NCBI GenBank assembly: GCA_964449455.1
Contig: CAYUYV010000002.1
Coordinates: 25,006-89,005 of the forward strand
DNA from: CAYUYV01 sp964449455
GTDB lineage: Bacteria; Pseudomonadota; Alphaproteobacteria; JAJFIK01
Direction of reading: 5' to 3'
Length of the DNA: 64,000 nucleotides
Shown here: piece after piece, positions 33,618-43,900 of the stretch
How the letters are laid out: each line of letters begins with the position of its first letter
Numbering within the stretch: the first letter of the stretch is position 1
Translations under genes and position numbers: made by a program
The notes under the pieces: model-generated
Databases searched by the model: none
Told to the model about the DNA's origin: nothing
What the model saw: only the letters and a program-made list of their open reading frames with translations

Positions 33618-35732
33618 ATGCGCCCCCAGGTCCTTTTCCCGCTGTTCAAAGATGTAACCACCCTGAAAGGCGTTGGGCCGCGGCTGGCGAAGCTGGTGGC
33701 GAAGGCGGCCGGGCCGCAGGTTGTGGATCTGTTGTGGCATCTTCCATCAGGGTTGGTGGACCGGTCGCGCCGGCCTTTGCTGAAAGACGCAAGCGATGGG
33801 GAATTGGTCACGGTGGCCGTCACCGTGGACGGCCATGTGCCGCCGGGCAGGCCCCGCGCGCCCTACCGCATCCGGGTACGCGACGAGACGGGCTTTCTCA
33901 CCCTCGTCTTTTTCCACGCCCGGCCAGACTATCTCAACCGCGTGCTGCCCAAAGGGGAAGATCGGTTCATCAGTGGGCGTATCGAGGATTATCACGGCAG
34001 CCTGCAGATGACCCATCCGGATTACATTCTTGATGCGGATGACATGGATGACCTGCCCCTGAAAGAGGCGACCTATCCGCTCACGGCAGGTCTTCAGCCC
34101 AAAGTCATGGCAAAGGCCGTGCATGGGGCGCTTGGCGAGGCGCCGGACCTGCCGGAATGGCACCGGGCGGACATGCTGGCAAAGCACGACTGGCCGGCTT
34201 GGCGCACGGCCCTCAACAAGGCCCATGCCCCAGAGAGCCAGGATGATCTTGATCCCGCCTCCCCCGCCCGGGAACGCCTGGCCTATGATGAACTTCTGGC
34301 CAATCAGCTTGCCCTGATGCTGGTCCGCCTCCGGATGACTCGCAGTGCGGGCCGTGAGATTACCGGAAATGGGGATCTGTCGAGCCAAATTGTCGACAGC
34401 CTGCCCTTTGCGCTGACGGGCGCCCAGAGCCGATCGCTGGAGGAGATCCGCGAGGATATGGCCAGCCCCAACCGCATGATGCGCCTCCTCCAAGGAGATG
34501 TGGGCTCGGGCAAAACGGTGGTGGCCTGCCTTGCTATGGCGACGGCTGTTGAAGCCGGGGCCCAGGCGGCGCTCATGGCGCCTACGGACATCTTGGCCCG
34601 CCAGCATTTCGCCGGGATCGATCCCCTCATGATGGCGGCTGGGGTGCGCGTGGCCCTGCTCACCGGCCGGGAAAAGGCCGGCGACCGGGCAGCCGTTCTC
34701 GAAGGGCTCGCCAGCGGCGACATTCAGGTCGTGATCGGCACCCATGCTCTGTTCCAGGACGATGTGGTGTTCCATGATCTGGCCCTGGCCGTCGTTGACG
34801 AACAACACCGCTTCGGCGTGCACCAAAGACTTGCCTTGGGGAAGAAAGGCGGTGGGCCGGGTACGCGTCGTCCCGTGGATGTGCTCGTGATGACCGCAAC
34901 GCCGATCCCGCGGACCCTGACCCTCACGGCCTATGGAGACATGGCCGTCTCCCGCCTTGATGAAAAGCCGCCGGGCCGAAAGCCAGTCACCACGCGGGCC
35001 GTGCCGCTGTCCCGGCTTCAGGAGGTCGTGGAGGGACTGCGCCGGCCCCTGGCGGATGGCGGTCAAGCCTATTGGGTCTGTCCACTTGTGGAGGAGTCGG
35101 ACGTCCTTGATGTGACGGCAGCGGAGGAACGGCACCAGGCATTGATGGAAGCCTTCGAGGCCGGCCCGGAGGGGCCCATGGTCGGGCTCGTCCATGGACG
35201 GATGAAAGCGGCCGAGAAGGACGCGGTGATGGCGGGCTTTAAGGCGGGCCGCATCAAGATCCTGGTGGCAACGACGGTGATTGAGGTCGGAGTTGATGTG
35301 CCCAATGCCAGCATCATCGTGGTCGAGCATGCCGAACGCTTTGGCCTCGCCCAGCTCCATCAGCTCCGGGGCCGCGTTGGCCGGGGCACGGCGGCCTCCT
35401 CGTGCCTGCTGCTTTATGGCGAGCCCTTGGGGGATACGGCCAAGGCCCGCCTGAAAATCATGCGGGAGACCGAGGACGGTTTCCGCATTGCCGAGGAGGA
35501 TCTGCGCCTGCGCGGGGCCGGCGACATTCTGGGCACCCGCCAAAGCGGCCTGCCCCGGTTTCGTCTTGCCGATCTTGAAGCCCATGCGGACCTGCTTGCG
35601 GCCGCCCGGGATGATGCCCGCCTGACCATCGACAAGGATCCCGAATTGGCCGGGCCCCGCGGCGAGGCGTTAAGGCTCCTGCTGTATCTGCACCAAAGGG
35701 ACGAGGCGATCCGCTATCTGCGCGCCGGCTGA
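33618..35732 (+). CDS. recG: ATP-dependent DNA helicase RecG
   Basis: 704 residues, normal size. Branch migration and fork-reversal helicase. N-terminal wedge/OB domain (LKGVGPRLAKL, YRIRVRDETGFLTLVFFHARPDYL), then helicase motifs I GDVGSGKTVVACLA, II DEQHRFGVHQR, III TATPIPRTLTLTAYGD, and VI region HQLRGRVGRG, ending with the RecG-type EEDLRLRGAGDILGTRQSG. ATG 33618 begins the conserved MRPQVLFPLFKDVTTLKGVG. It is divergent from sdhE-mfd, about 4 kb away. Confidence 0.96.
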   Translation: MRPQVLFPLFKDVTTLKGVGPRLAKLVAKAAGPQVVDLLWHLPSGLVDRSRRPLLKDASDGELVTVAVTVDGHVPPGRPRAPYRIRVRDETGFLTLVFFHARPDYLNRVLPKGEDRFISGRIEDYHGSLQMTHPDYILDADDMDDLPLKEATYPLTAGLQPKVMAKAVHGALGEAPDLPEWHRADMLAKHDWPAWRTALNKAHAPESQDDLDPASPARERLAYDELLANQLALMLVRLRMTRSAGREITGNGDLSSQIVDSLPFALTGAQSRSLEEIREDMASPNRMMRLLQGDVGSGKTVVACLAMATAVEAGAQAALMAPTDILARQHFAGIDPLMMAAGVRVALLTGREKAGDRAAVLEGLASGDIQVVIGTHALFQDDVVFHDLALAVVDEQHRFGVHQRLALGKKGGGPGTRRPVDVLVMTATPIPRTLTLTAYGDMAVSRLDEKPPGRKPVTTRAVPLSRLQEVVEGLRRPLADGGQAYWVCPLVEESDVLDVTAAEERHQALMEAFEAGPEGPMVGLVHGRMKAAEKDAVMAGFKAGRIKILVATTVIEVGVDVPNASIIVVEHAERFGLAQLHQLRGRVGRGTAASSCLLLYGEPLGDTAKARLKIMRETEDGFRIAEEDLRLRGAGDILGTRQSGLPRFRLADLEAHADLLAAARDDARLTIDKDPELAGPRGEALRLLLYLHQRDEAIRYLRAG

Positions 35733-35888
35733 TGCCCTGCCCGAGCCCACCCTCCGTGTCCGATCGCCCTGCGGCTGAAAGTCCAAATTTGCCTCCCCGC
35801 GGGCCGTTCAGGCACCCGGGCAGCCCGTGATATTGTCCTGTAGCGCACCTGATTCGGGACCTGTCCACAGCCCCAGGAACCAGCATCC

Positions 35889-37250
35889 ATGACCGACCTC
35901 ATTGACCACGCCGACCAAGACACGAATGCGCCTGAGCCCAAGAAAAAGACCCAGATCGTGGTTGTGGGCGGCGGCTCGGCCGGCCTCGAACTCGTCGCGA
36001 AGCTGGGCAAACGCCTTGGCCGAAAGCACTATGACATCATTCTTCTTGAGAAGAACCGGACCCATATCTGGAAGCCGCTTCTTCACGAAGTGGCGGCCGG
36101 CTCCCTGGATGCCAATCTTGATGAGGTCGGCTATCGCAGCCATGGCCACAATCACAGCTATCGCTTCTTCCTTGGCAGCCTTCAGGACATTGACCGGGAC
36201 AACCGGCACGTTGTTGTGGCACCGCTCCTTGATGAAGACGGCACGGAACTCATGGGTGAACACCGGATCCGCTACGATTATCTCGTGATTGCGGTGGGGT
36301 CGGTCTCCAATGATTTCGGCACGCCGGGGGTGACGGAGCATTGTCTGTTCCTGGACAGCCGTATCGAGGCGGACCGGTTTCGTCAGCGTCTGCTCAACCA
36401 GTGCCTGCGGGTTTCCCGCCGCATGTCCCTTGATCCTAGTGCGGATGAGTATGTCGACATTACCATTGTCGGCGGCGGCGCGACCGGCGTTGAGCTGGCC
36501 GCGGAGCTTTATAACGCGGCTGCTGGCCTGCGCCATTACGGCCTTGAGGTATTCGATGAGAGCCGCCTGCGGGTGACCCTGCTTGAGGCGGGTCCCCGCA
36601 TCCTCCCCGCCCTCCCGGAAAGCCTGTCCGATGCGGCGAAGGCGGAGCTTGAGGGCTTAGGTGTCGTCGTCAAGACCAATGCGATGGTCACGGAAGTGAC
36701 GGCGGAGCATTTTCAGACCAAGGACGGCGAGATCATTCCGGCGGACTTGAAGGTCTGGGCGGCTGGCGTGAAGGCGCCCCCTTTCCTGAACGGCATTGGC
36801 GGCCTTGAGTCCGGGCGTGGCAATCAGCTTCTCGTGCGGCCGACCCTGCAAACGACTCTTGATGATCGGGTTTACGCGGTCGGGGATTGTGCATTCTTCA
36901 AGCCCGAGAATGCCGAACGGCCGGTGCCGCCCCGGGCCCAGGCCGCCCACCAGATGGCGGATACGGCTTTCCATAATATCTGTGCCCAGATCAAGGGCAA
37001 GTCCCTCAAGAAATTTGTGTACAGGGACTATGGCTCCCTCGTGTCCCTGTCCCGCTTCTCCACGGTGGGCAGCCTGATGGGCAATCTCGTCGGTGGGCGG
37101 ATGGCCGTTGAGGGCCGGATGGCGCGCTTCATGTATGTGTCGCTTTACAGGATGCACCTGATGGCCATCCATGGCTGGTTCCGGGGCCTGTTCCTCATCG
37201 TTGTCGGCCATGTCAACCAGGTTGTGCGGCCCAAGCTGAAACTGCACTGA
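35889..37250 (+). CDS. ndh: type II NADH:quinone oxidoreductase
   Basis: 453-residue FAD enzyme that passes electrons from NADH to quinone without proton pumping. Two dinucleotide folds are clear: IVVVGGGSAGLELVAKLG (FAD, about 23-40) and ITIVGGGATGVELAAELY (NADH, about 190-207). Also present are TWDYLVIAVGS-like YDYLVIAVGS, the FAD-end motif VYAVGDCAFF, and the aromatic, amphipathic C-terminus (FMYVSLYRMHLMAIHGWFRGLFLIVVGHVNQ) that docks NDH-2 on the membrane. AGGAACC precedes the start. Confidence 0.93.
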   Translation: MTDLIDHADQDTNAPEPKKKTQIVVVGGGSAGLELVAKLGKRLGRKHYDIILLEKNRTHIWKPLLHEVAAGSLDANLDEVGYRSHGHNHSYRFFLGSLQDIDRDNRHVVVAPLLDEDGTELMGEHRIRYDYLVIAVGSVSNDFGTPGVTEHCLFLDSRIEADRFRQRLLNQCLRVSRRMSLDPSADEYVDITIVGGGATGVELAAELYNAAAGLRHYGLEVFDESRLRVTLLEAGPRILPALPESLSDAAKAELEGLGVVVKTNAMVTEVTAEHFQTKDGEIIPADLKVWAAGVKAPPFLNGIGGLESGRGNQLLVRPTLQTTLDDRVYAVGDCAFFKPENAERPVPPRAQAAHQMADTAFHNICAQIKGKSLKKFVYRDYGSLVSLSRFSTVGSLMGNLVGGRMAVEGRMARFMYVSLYRMHLMAIHGWFRGLFLIVVGHVNQVVRPKLKLH

Positions 37251-37314
37251 CATCCATCAGTGCAAGGCATTTCGGGCGAAGCGCAGCCGTCCAGGGCGGC
37301 AGCAGTCCGGGGCG

Positions 37315-37414
37315 NNNNNNNNNNNNNNNNNNNNNNNNNNNNNNNNNNNNNNNNNNNNNNNNNNNNNNNNNNNNNNNNNNNNNNNNNNNNNNNNNNNNNN
37401 NNNNNNNNNNNNNN
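37315..37414. other. assembly gap (100 N)
   Basis: Exactly 100 N between the convergent ends of ndh and the OGT-like gene. Its flanks are GC-rich but share no overlap and show no clear tandem repeat, unlike the other gaps. Confidence 0.9.
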
Positions 37415-37468
37415 GCCAGGATTGGTCCCTCGCAGCGCTCCGCCCAATGGCCCAGACAGTGTTCCCTC

Positions 37469-39301
37469 CTAAAGCGGGGCGTTCACGCCGCTTTCACCGG
37501 TCGCCACAAACGGTGCAGGCAGTTCGCCGGCGCGGGCGCGACGGGCGATTTCCGCCATGGCGTTCTGGAACTCAACCACATAGCGGGCACCGCTGAACTG
37601 GCTTGTCCGCTCTTTGGCCGCCGCGAGGCGAGCCCTGACGTCCTGACGCAGTGCCGGGTCCACAGCGAGGCGGGCAATGCGCTTGGCATAGCCATCCAGA
37701 TCCGTTGCGATCCAATCAGCAAGATCAAGCCGGCGCAGCATGCTCGCTGCCACTCGGGATGGAAATGTCCGCCCCTCAAGCGTGACTGTCGGCGTGCCCA
37801 TGAAGAGTGCATCGCTTGCCATGGTGTGCCCCGTATAGGGAAAGGTGTCGACGAAAATGTCCGCAAATTTGTACCGGCAGAGATGATCCGGCGGCGACAT
37901 GGATGGTGTGAAAATCACCCGGTTGGGATCAATACCCCAGGCCTTGACGGTCGCCCTGATATTGCGCGGCGCAAGTTCATTGACTTCCCAGAGCCAGAGC
38001 ACCGTCTGCGGCACGGCTTTCAGCACGCTGGCCCAGGCCCGCAGCATGGGCGTGGTGATCTTGCGCGGCTGGTTGAAACCGCACAGGACAACGGCATCCT
38101 CTGGCAGCCCCAGATCGGCCCGGGACTTGAATTGGTCCGACACCGGACGGCGGGAGTCATTCGGGAAATAGCCGCCCGGCAGCCGGATCACCTGTTCCTG
38201 GAAAAAGGGCTCGGCCCCTGCCGGGATCACACCGTCATCACCAATAATATAATCAATATAAGAAGCTCCAAGGGTCCCCGGATAGCCAAGCCAGTTTACC
38301 TGGGCCGGCGCACAGCGGGCCGCCATAATGGCGGGCCGGCCGCCATTCGCATAGCCGTCCACATCGATGAACACATCAAGGCGATCATCGCGGATCATCG
38401 TGACGGCCTCGGCATCCGAGACGCCTGAAATGTCCACGACACTTTCAAACAGACTCAGGAGGTTCTTCGTATACGCATCACTGCTTGGCCGGGCATAGGA
38501 ATAGCACACGAAGCTGAAACGATCCCAATCATATTGTTCAAGCATTTCCTTGACGAGATAGCCCGTGGCGTGATCGCGCATGGTGAGGGAATAAAAGCCC
38601 ACACGGATCTTTCCCTTGTTGGGCTCAGCAGGCGGCTCCCAGGGCGGCAGGGCGGCGGCCTCGCGAGTCACCGCGGCTGCATAGGTTCGATTGGCACGGA
38701 GCAATTCGGCAGGATCGACACAAAAGGTCATCAGCAGATAGGGATTGATTTTCGCGCCGGCCGCCACGAGCTTCTGACACCGTCCGATAATCGTGTCGAT
38801 CTGGGTCCAATCGCAGGCATCAAGCTTGGTCTGGAGCGCCGTTTCCACCGAATTGGGATCATTGGGCGCGAGTTCCAGGGCCTTTGTGGCCGCTTCCACC
38901 GCCTCCTCCAGGCGCTTCAGCCGAGACAGAAGACCGGCGAGGTTCGACCAGGCCAGATGATGCTTGGGGTTGCGTTTGACACAGGCCTTGAAAGCGTCAA
39001 TGGCCTCATCCGTCCGCCCCCGATGCTTCAGCGCAAGCCCCAGATTGTTGTGGGAGTTGCCGTCCTCCGGATCAATCTCCAGCGCGGACCGGGCATATTT
39101 CTCCGCCTGCGGATAATCCCCCTGGACGAGGGCAAGAACGGACAGATTGGCATAGACGCCAGCCCGGGGCGCATCGTCCCGAGCTAAAAGCTCATTGTAG
39201 AGCTGTTTGGCCGTCGTCAGATCCCCCTTTTGGTGTGCGCCGGCGGCCTCTGCCATCAGAGCTTTCGCGTCATCACCCTTCACGCCCGTGTCCTCAGCCA
39301 T
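37469..39301 (-). CDS. TPR protein with GT41 (SPINDLY/OGT-type) glycosyltransferase domain
   Basis: 610 residues. Residues about 10-160 are tetratricopeptide repeats (KQLYNELLARDDAPRAGVYANLSVLALVQGDY, then AEKYARSALEIDPEDGNSHNNLGLALKHRG and AWSNLAGLLSRLKRLEEAVEAATKALEL). The rest is a GT41 domain: FYSLTMRDHATGYLVKEML with the catalytic-region His, LGYPGTLGASYIDYIIGD, CGFNQPRKITTPML, and DIFVDTFPYTGHTMASDALFMGTPTVTL. These enzymes O-glycosylate Ser/Thr of proteins, with GlcNAc or fucose as donor sugar. Same strand and 7 bases from the TIGR03032 gene stop-to-start, so an operon. Protein target unknown. Confidence 0.9.
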   Translation of the reverse strand: MAEDTGVKGDDAKALMAEAAGAHQKGDLTTAKQLYNELLARDDAPRAGVYANLSVLALVQGDYPQAEKYARSALEIDPEDGNSHNNLGLALKHRGRTDEAIDAFKACVKRNPKHHLAWSNLAGLLSRLKRLEEAVEAATKALELAPNDPNSVETALQTKLDACDWTQIDTIIGRCQKLVAAGAKINPYLLMTFCVDPAELLRANRTYAAAVTREAAALPPWEPPAEPNKGKIRVGFYSLTMRDHATGYLVKEMLEQYDWDRFSFVCYSYARPSSDAYTKNLLSLFESVVDISGVSDAEAVTMIRDDRLDVFIDVDGYANGGRPAIMAARCAPAQVNWLGYPGTLGASYIDYIIGDDGVIPAGAEPFFQEQVIRLPGGYFPNDSRRPVSDQFKSRADLGLPEDAVVLCGFNQPRKITTPMLRAWASVLKAVPQTVLWLWEVNELAPRNIRATVKAWGIDPNRVIFTPSMSPPDHLCRYKFADIFVDTFPYTGHTMASDALFMGTPTVTLEGRTFPSRVAASMLRRLDLADWIATDLDGYAKRIARLAVDPALRQDVRARLAAAKERTSQFSGARYVVEFQNAMAEIARRARAGELPAPFVATGESGVNAPL

Positions 39302-39308
39302 GGGGTCG

Positions 39309-40415
39309 TCACCAGCCGGACTGTTTCGGCGTCATCGGCGGCAGGGAAATGGTGCGCCGGATCTCATTGCTCTTGAAGCCGATCATATGGGGTCGCCGGA
39401 CCCCCGGCAGGGCTGCCGCCTCGAACAGTTCCGTCACAACGCCATCGAATTCGATCCAGTGCACCCGGTCGCCGGATTTGAGGTCGATGACATTAAGCGC
39501 GCATCTCGGCTGGACATTACGTTTGCTCAAGGCCTCGTCGAGGGGCAGGCCCTGGAAGGTCTTGGAGCCGCGCGGCAGGCTGGTCGTGATCACAGCATAA
39601 TCGCCGACAAAGGTGCAGCCGCGCAGGAAGCCGGGGCAGAAAGCGATGGGCTCGAAGGCGCCCTTGTCGAGATCGCAAAAGCCGAATTGTCCTGTGCCCG
39701 CTTCGCACAGCCAAAGCTTGTTTTTGTACCAGCGCGGCGAATGGGGCATACACAGTTGCGAGACGATCGCCTCGCCGGACGGCAGCTCAAGCACCTGGCC
39801 CCCGTTAACGCGATTGTCCCGCCACGCCTCAGCACTGTCCGTACGCGATGTAATGGTGACATATTTGGGGGCACCCGTCTCATCAAGGGCCACGCCATTG
39901 AGGTGACAGCGGTCTTCCGCCGCCAGACGAGAGATGAAAGGCGGCACCCAGACTGCCTCGAAGCTGTAGTCCTGGCTGACGGTGGCAAGGCACGAAAAGA
40001 GGGTATTGGCGAAGATCAGTCGCCCATCGGGTCCGATCTGCATGTCATGGGCATCCACATCACCCGTGATATAGGCCTGACGGGGAACATAGAGGGCGTC
40101 ATAGCCGTCATGGGTGGCACCGTTCTCCAGCACATTGCGAAAGCGCCAGATCTGATAGGCCGACGCCAGATAGAGTTCATCGCCATCGGCGATCAGGCCC
40201 ATGCAGCGTTCAATCGTCCGTTCCGCAATCGACAGTTTGTCGTCAACACCAAGCCCGAACAGAAACACCTTGCCCGTCTGGTAACTCGTCACCGCGAGGG
40301 ATGCGCCCATATCCGCAAGCCAGGTCGTGCACTGGCGCGAGGCTGTGATCTCCAGACGGGGCGGCTGATCCGTGGCCTCGGAAGAACCTGCGCCGGGGTT
40401 TGGTGTTTCGGTCAT
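39309..40415 (-). CDS. TIGR03032 family protein
   Basis: 368 residues. HDMQIGPDGRLIFANTLFSCLATVSQ and PPFISRLAAEDRCHLNGVALDE are the family's hallmark segments; SYQTGKVFLFG and LCEAGTGQFGFCDL suggest a beta-propeller-like repeat fold. Function is unknown. Homologues are repeatedly seen beside TPR/glycosyltransferase and large repeat-protein genes, as here. It is upstream of the OGT-like gene on the same strand and divergent from the giant FG-GAP gene. Confidence 0.85.
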   Translation of the reverse strand: MTETPNPGAGSSEATDQPPRLEITASRQCTTWLADMGASLAVTSYQTGKVFLFGLGVDDKLSIAERTIERCMGLIADGDELYLASAYQIWRFRNVLENGATHDGYDALYVPRQAYITGDVDAHDMQIGPDGRLIFANTLFSCLATVSQDYSFEAVWVPPFISRLAAEDRCHLNGVALDETGAPKYVTITSRTDSAEAWRDNRVNGGQVLELPSGEAIVSQLCMPHSPRWYKNKLWLCEAGTGQFGFCDLDKGAFEPIAFCPGFLRGCTFVGDYAVITTSLPRGSKTFQGLPLDEALSKRNVQPRCALNVIDLKSGDRVHWIEFDGVVTELFEAAALPGVRRPHMIGFKSNEIRRTISLPPMTPKQSGW

Positions 40416-40930
40416 CGGAGCTGCGTCCTGCCTTTTTGCCGGTCCAGCCAGTCAATCATTTGTGGAACAGCCGGGCCGGTCGGTTGCAGTTAAATGGTGC
40501 GGTGTCTACCGGGATGGGTAGCGGGCTGGGGCGCGAATGGGAAGAGCCCAAAGGCCTTGCGCGGGAAGCCCCATTTGCACGACGTGTTTGCAGGACATGT
40601 TTGCAGGACNNNNNNNNNNNNNNNNNNNNNNNNNNNNNNNNNNNNNNNNNNNNNNNNNNNNNNNNNNNNNNNNNNNNNNNNNNNNNNNNNNNNNNNNNNN
40701 NNNNNNNNNAGCCATTGCTTCGAGCCATTGCTTCGAGATTGAGCATTCCATGCCAGGTCCCTCTCCGGGCGCTGGTACCATTGTCCAAAACCGGATCATT
40801 GCTGGCGGGTGAAACCATTCGGCCGTGAGTCGGGACTGAAACAACACCGCTTCGATGGTCCGCCCCTGCAAGGAAAAAATACGGGGTCGGACGTTTACCG
40901 TTTGCAATCAAGATAATGGGAGAGGGTCCC
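40416..40930. other. divergent intergenic region with gap and 13-bp repeats
   Basis: 515 bases between the TIGR03032 gene and the giant FG-GAP gene. Contains the 40582-40609 and 40710-40735 repeats, a 100-N gap, and by position the promoters of both genes. No coding sequence recognised. Confidence 0.6.
40571..40735. repeat. 13-bp tandem repeats flanking an assembly gap
   Basis: Left of the gap are nearly three copies of TTTGCAGGACATG (from about 40574). Right of it are two perfect copies of AGCCATTGCTTCG (40710-40722, 40723-40735). Two different units meet across the 100 N (40610-40709), so at least two arrays or an array change lie in the missing sequence. Confidence 0.8.
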
Positions 40931-43900
40931 GTGCTGAGTAATCCATTTGACCTGGGCGCACTTGACGGAACCAACGGGCTGACCTTGCGCGGCATCGGGC
41001 TCGCGGATTTGACGGGTCTTTCGGTTGCATCCGCCGGCGACCTGAACATGGACGGGTTCGATGACATCATCATCGGCGCGCCGGAAGCCGATCCGATCAG
41101 CCTGGCCGCAGCCATTGGGGGCGGGGTCCTCCCGGATCTCAGCACGGCCGTGGAGGACGGCCTTGTCTTTGTCGTGTTCGGCTCGTCGGACCTCGGCACC
41201 GGCGGCGCCGATGCGCTGCTCGATCTCGGCAGCCTCGACGGCACCAACGGATTTGTGTTCACGGGCCTGAGCAGTGGGGATGGCGCCGGCTTCTCCGTCA
41301 ATGGCGCGGGGGATGTGAATGGCGACGGGATCGATGACGCGATCATCGGCGCGCCGTTCAGCTCCCGGGGCGGCGATGACGCTATCGGTGAAGCTTATGT
41401 TCTGTTCGGGTCGACAGCCCTTGGAACATCGGGCGCGGATGCCAGTCTGGGTGTCTGTGACCTCGACGGCAGCAATGGATTTGTCATCAACGGCGTCTCC
41501 GAAGGCGACCAGACCGGCTTTTCCGTCTCCGGCGCTGGCGACCTGAACGGTGACATGCTCGAAGACTTCCTGGTGAGTGCCCGGGACAGGGACGGCGCCT
41601 CTGGCTCGACCTATGTCGTGTTCGGATCGACCTCCTTCGGCGGTACCTCGGGCGCATCCAGCTTTGATCTGTCGAGCCTCGACGGCGTCAATGGATTTGA
41701 GCTCGTCGGAATCGACACCGGCGATGAGGCCGGCAGCTTTGTGGACGGCGGCGGCGACATCAACGGCGATGGCCTCACTGACCTGATCATCGGGGCCGCC
41801 GAGGGCGACCCGAATGGCACCAGCCAGGCCGGCGAGAGTTATGTGGTGTTCGGGTCCACGGATCTGGGCGCGAGTGGCGCGGCGGCGAGCCTGTCCCTGT
41901 CGACACTCGACGGCGTTAACGGATTTCAGATCAACGGCATCACGGTCGGTGACTATGCCGCCGTGGTCTCCTTCACCCGGGACATTAATGGCGACCATAT
42001 CGATGACCTGATCATTGGCGCCCCGTTCGGCGACGCGACAGGCGCGGATGCCGGCGAAAGCTATGTGGTCTTCGGATCATCGGCCTTCGGAACGACGAGC
42101 GGCCCTTCGAGCGTGGATCTGTCGACCCTTGACGGCACCAATGGCTTTGCGATCAACGGCGTTGACGCGGACGATAATGCGAGCGTCGTTTCGGGCGCTG
42201 GCGACGTCAATGGGGATGGCCTCGGCGATCTGCTGATTGGCGCCCCTGCCCCGGCCGGTTCTGGTGGTGGTGAAGGTTATCTCGTTTATGGCTCCACGGG
42301 TTTCTCCGCGTCGAGCCTTGACCTGTCGGCCCTTGATGGCACGAATGGTGTGGTGCTCAATGGCATTTCCGCACCCTTCATGTCCCCCGTCCCGCCGCTC
42401 CTTGGCACGGCCGTCTCGCATGCCGGCGACGTCAATGGTGATGGGGCGGATGATTTCCTGATCAGCGCTCCAGCGGCTGGAACCAGTGCCACTGCGCTTA
42501 ATGGTGAGGTCTATCTCGTCTATGGCGACGATACGGTCGCGCCGACGGTGGCCATTACCACCACAGAGCCGGATCCGACCTCCACGGATCCTTTCACGGT
42601 AACGCTTGATTTTTCCGAATCGGTCACGGGTTTCGATGTGTCCGACTTCGTCATCGAAAATGGGGTGCTGGACAGCCTTACGGAAATCAATCCGAAGCAA
42701 TTCACCGCCACGATCGACGCCGATGGCCCGGGCTCTGTCACCGTCGACCTGCCCGCCGACTCCTTCCAAGATGCATCCGGCAATGGCAATATGTCGGCAT
42801 CTTTCTCAATCCTTATAGAGACAGATGAGGAAGCAAGCATGACCTCTGCCATCAATCTTTCCGAACTCGACGGCGCCAATGGCGTGATCATTCAAGGTAT
42901 CAGCACCAACGACCAGTCTGGTGCTAGTCTCTCCAATGCAGGCGATATCAACGGAGACGGCATCGATGACATCATCATCGGCGCCTATTCCGGTGATCCA
43001 AACGGTAAGGCCAGTGCCGGCGAAAGTTATGTTGTTTTCGGATCAACCGATCTCGGCGTGACCGCGGTGCTGGGGCTTCTGAACCAGCCCGCCACCCAGG
43101 GCCTTGTCCTCAACGGCATTGATGCCCTCGACTTTTCAGGCCGGTCCGTGTCCAGCGCCGGCGATGTCAACGGCGACGGCATAGCCGATCTTGCCATTGG
43201 CGCACCTTATGGGGACTCCAGCACCGGATCCGGCGCCGGCGAGGTCTATGTCGTCTTCGGCCAGACCAGCTTTGGCATGTCCGGCGGCCTCACGGCCTTT
43301 GAACTGTCGACCCTTGACAGCACAAATGGCTTCGTCATCGAAGGAGGCGATACGAACAATGCGTCCGGATTTACGGTTTCGGGCGCGGGCGACATCAATG
43401 GCGACATGGTTGCCGACATCATTATCGGATCCAACGCTTCTCGCGCCGGGGTCGAGGAAAGCTATGTGGTCTTCGGATCATCCAGCGGGTTCGGCACGAC
43501 CTTGAACCTGGGTGATCTCGACGGCTCTAACGGATTTGCCCTGAATGCCGGCCTGGGGGCCGTCAACAATCTGTTCGGTCTTTCCGTGTCCGACGCCGGC
43601 GATCTGAACAATGACGGCCTTGATGATCTCATCATTGGCGCCCCGCTCACCGCTCTTGGTGGCCCGTCCACAACGGGTGCGGCCTATATCGTTTATGGGC
43701 GATCCGACTTCTCCGTATCGGATCTGAGCCTCAGCACCCTGGATGGCAGCAACGGCTTCGTGCTGTTCGGAGAAGCCAATGGCGGGCGCACAGGCCAGGC
43801 CGTCTCGAAGGCAGGCGATCTCAACAATGATGGCTTTGGCGACCTGATCGTCAGCGCACCCTATGGCGGCAATGACGGGTCTGGTGAGGCTTATGTGGTC

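Noticed and set aside
33747..35585. 612-codon open frame antisense to recG
   Set aside because: A mirror of high-GC coding sequence; no family resemblance, while the opposite strand has all RecG helicase motifs.
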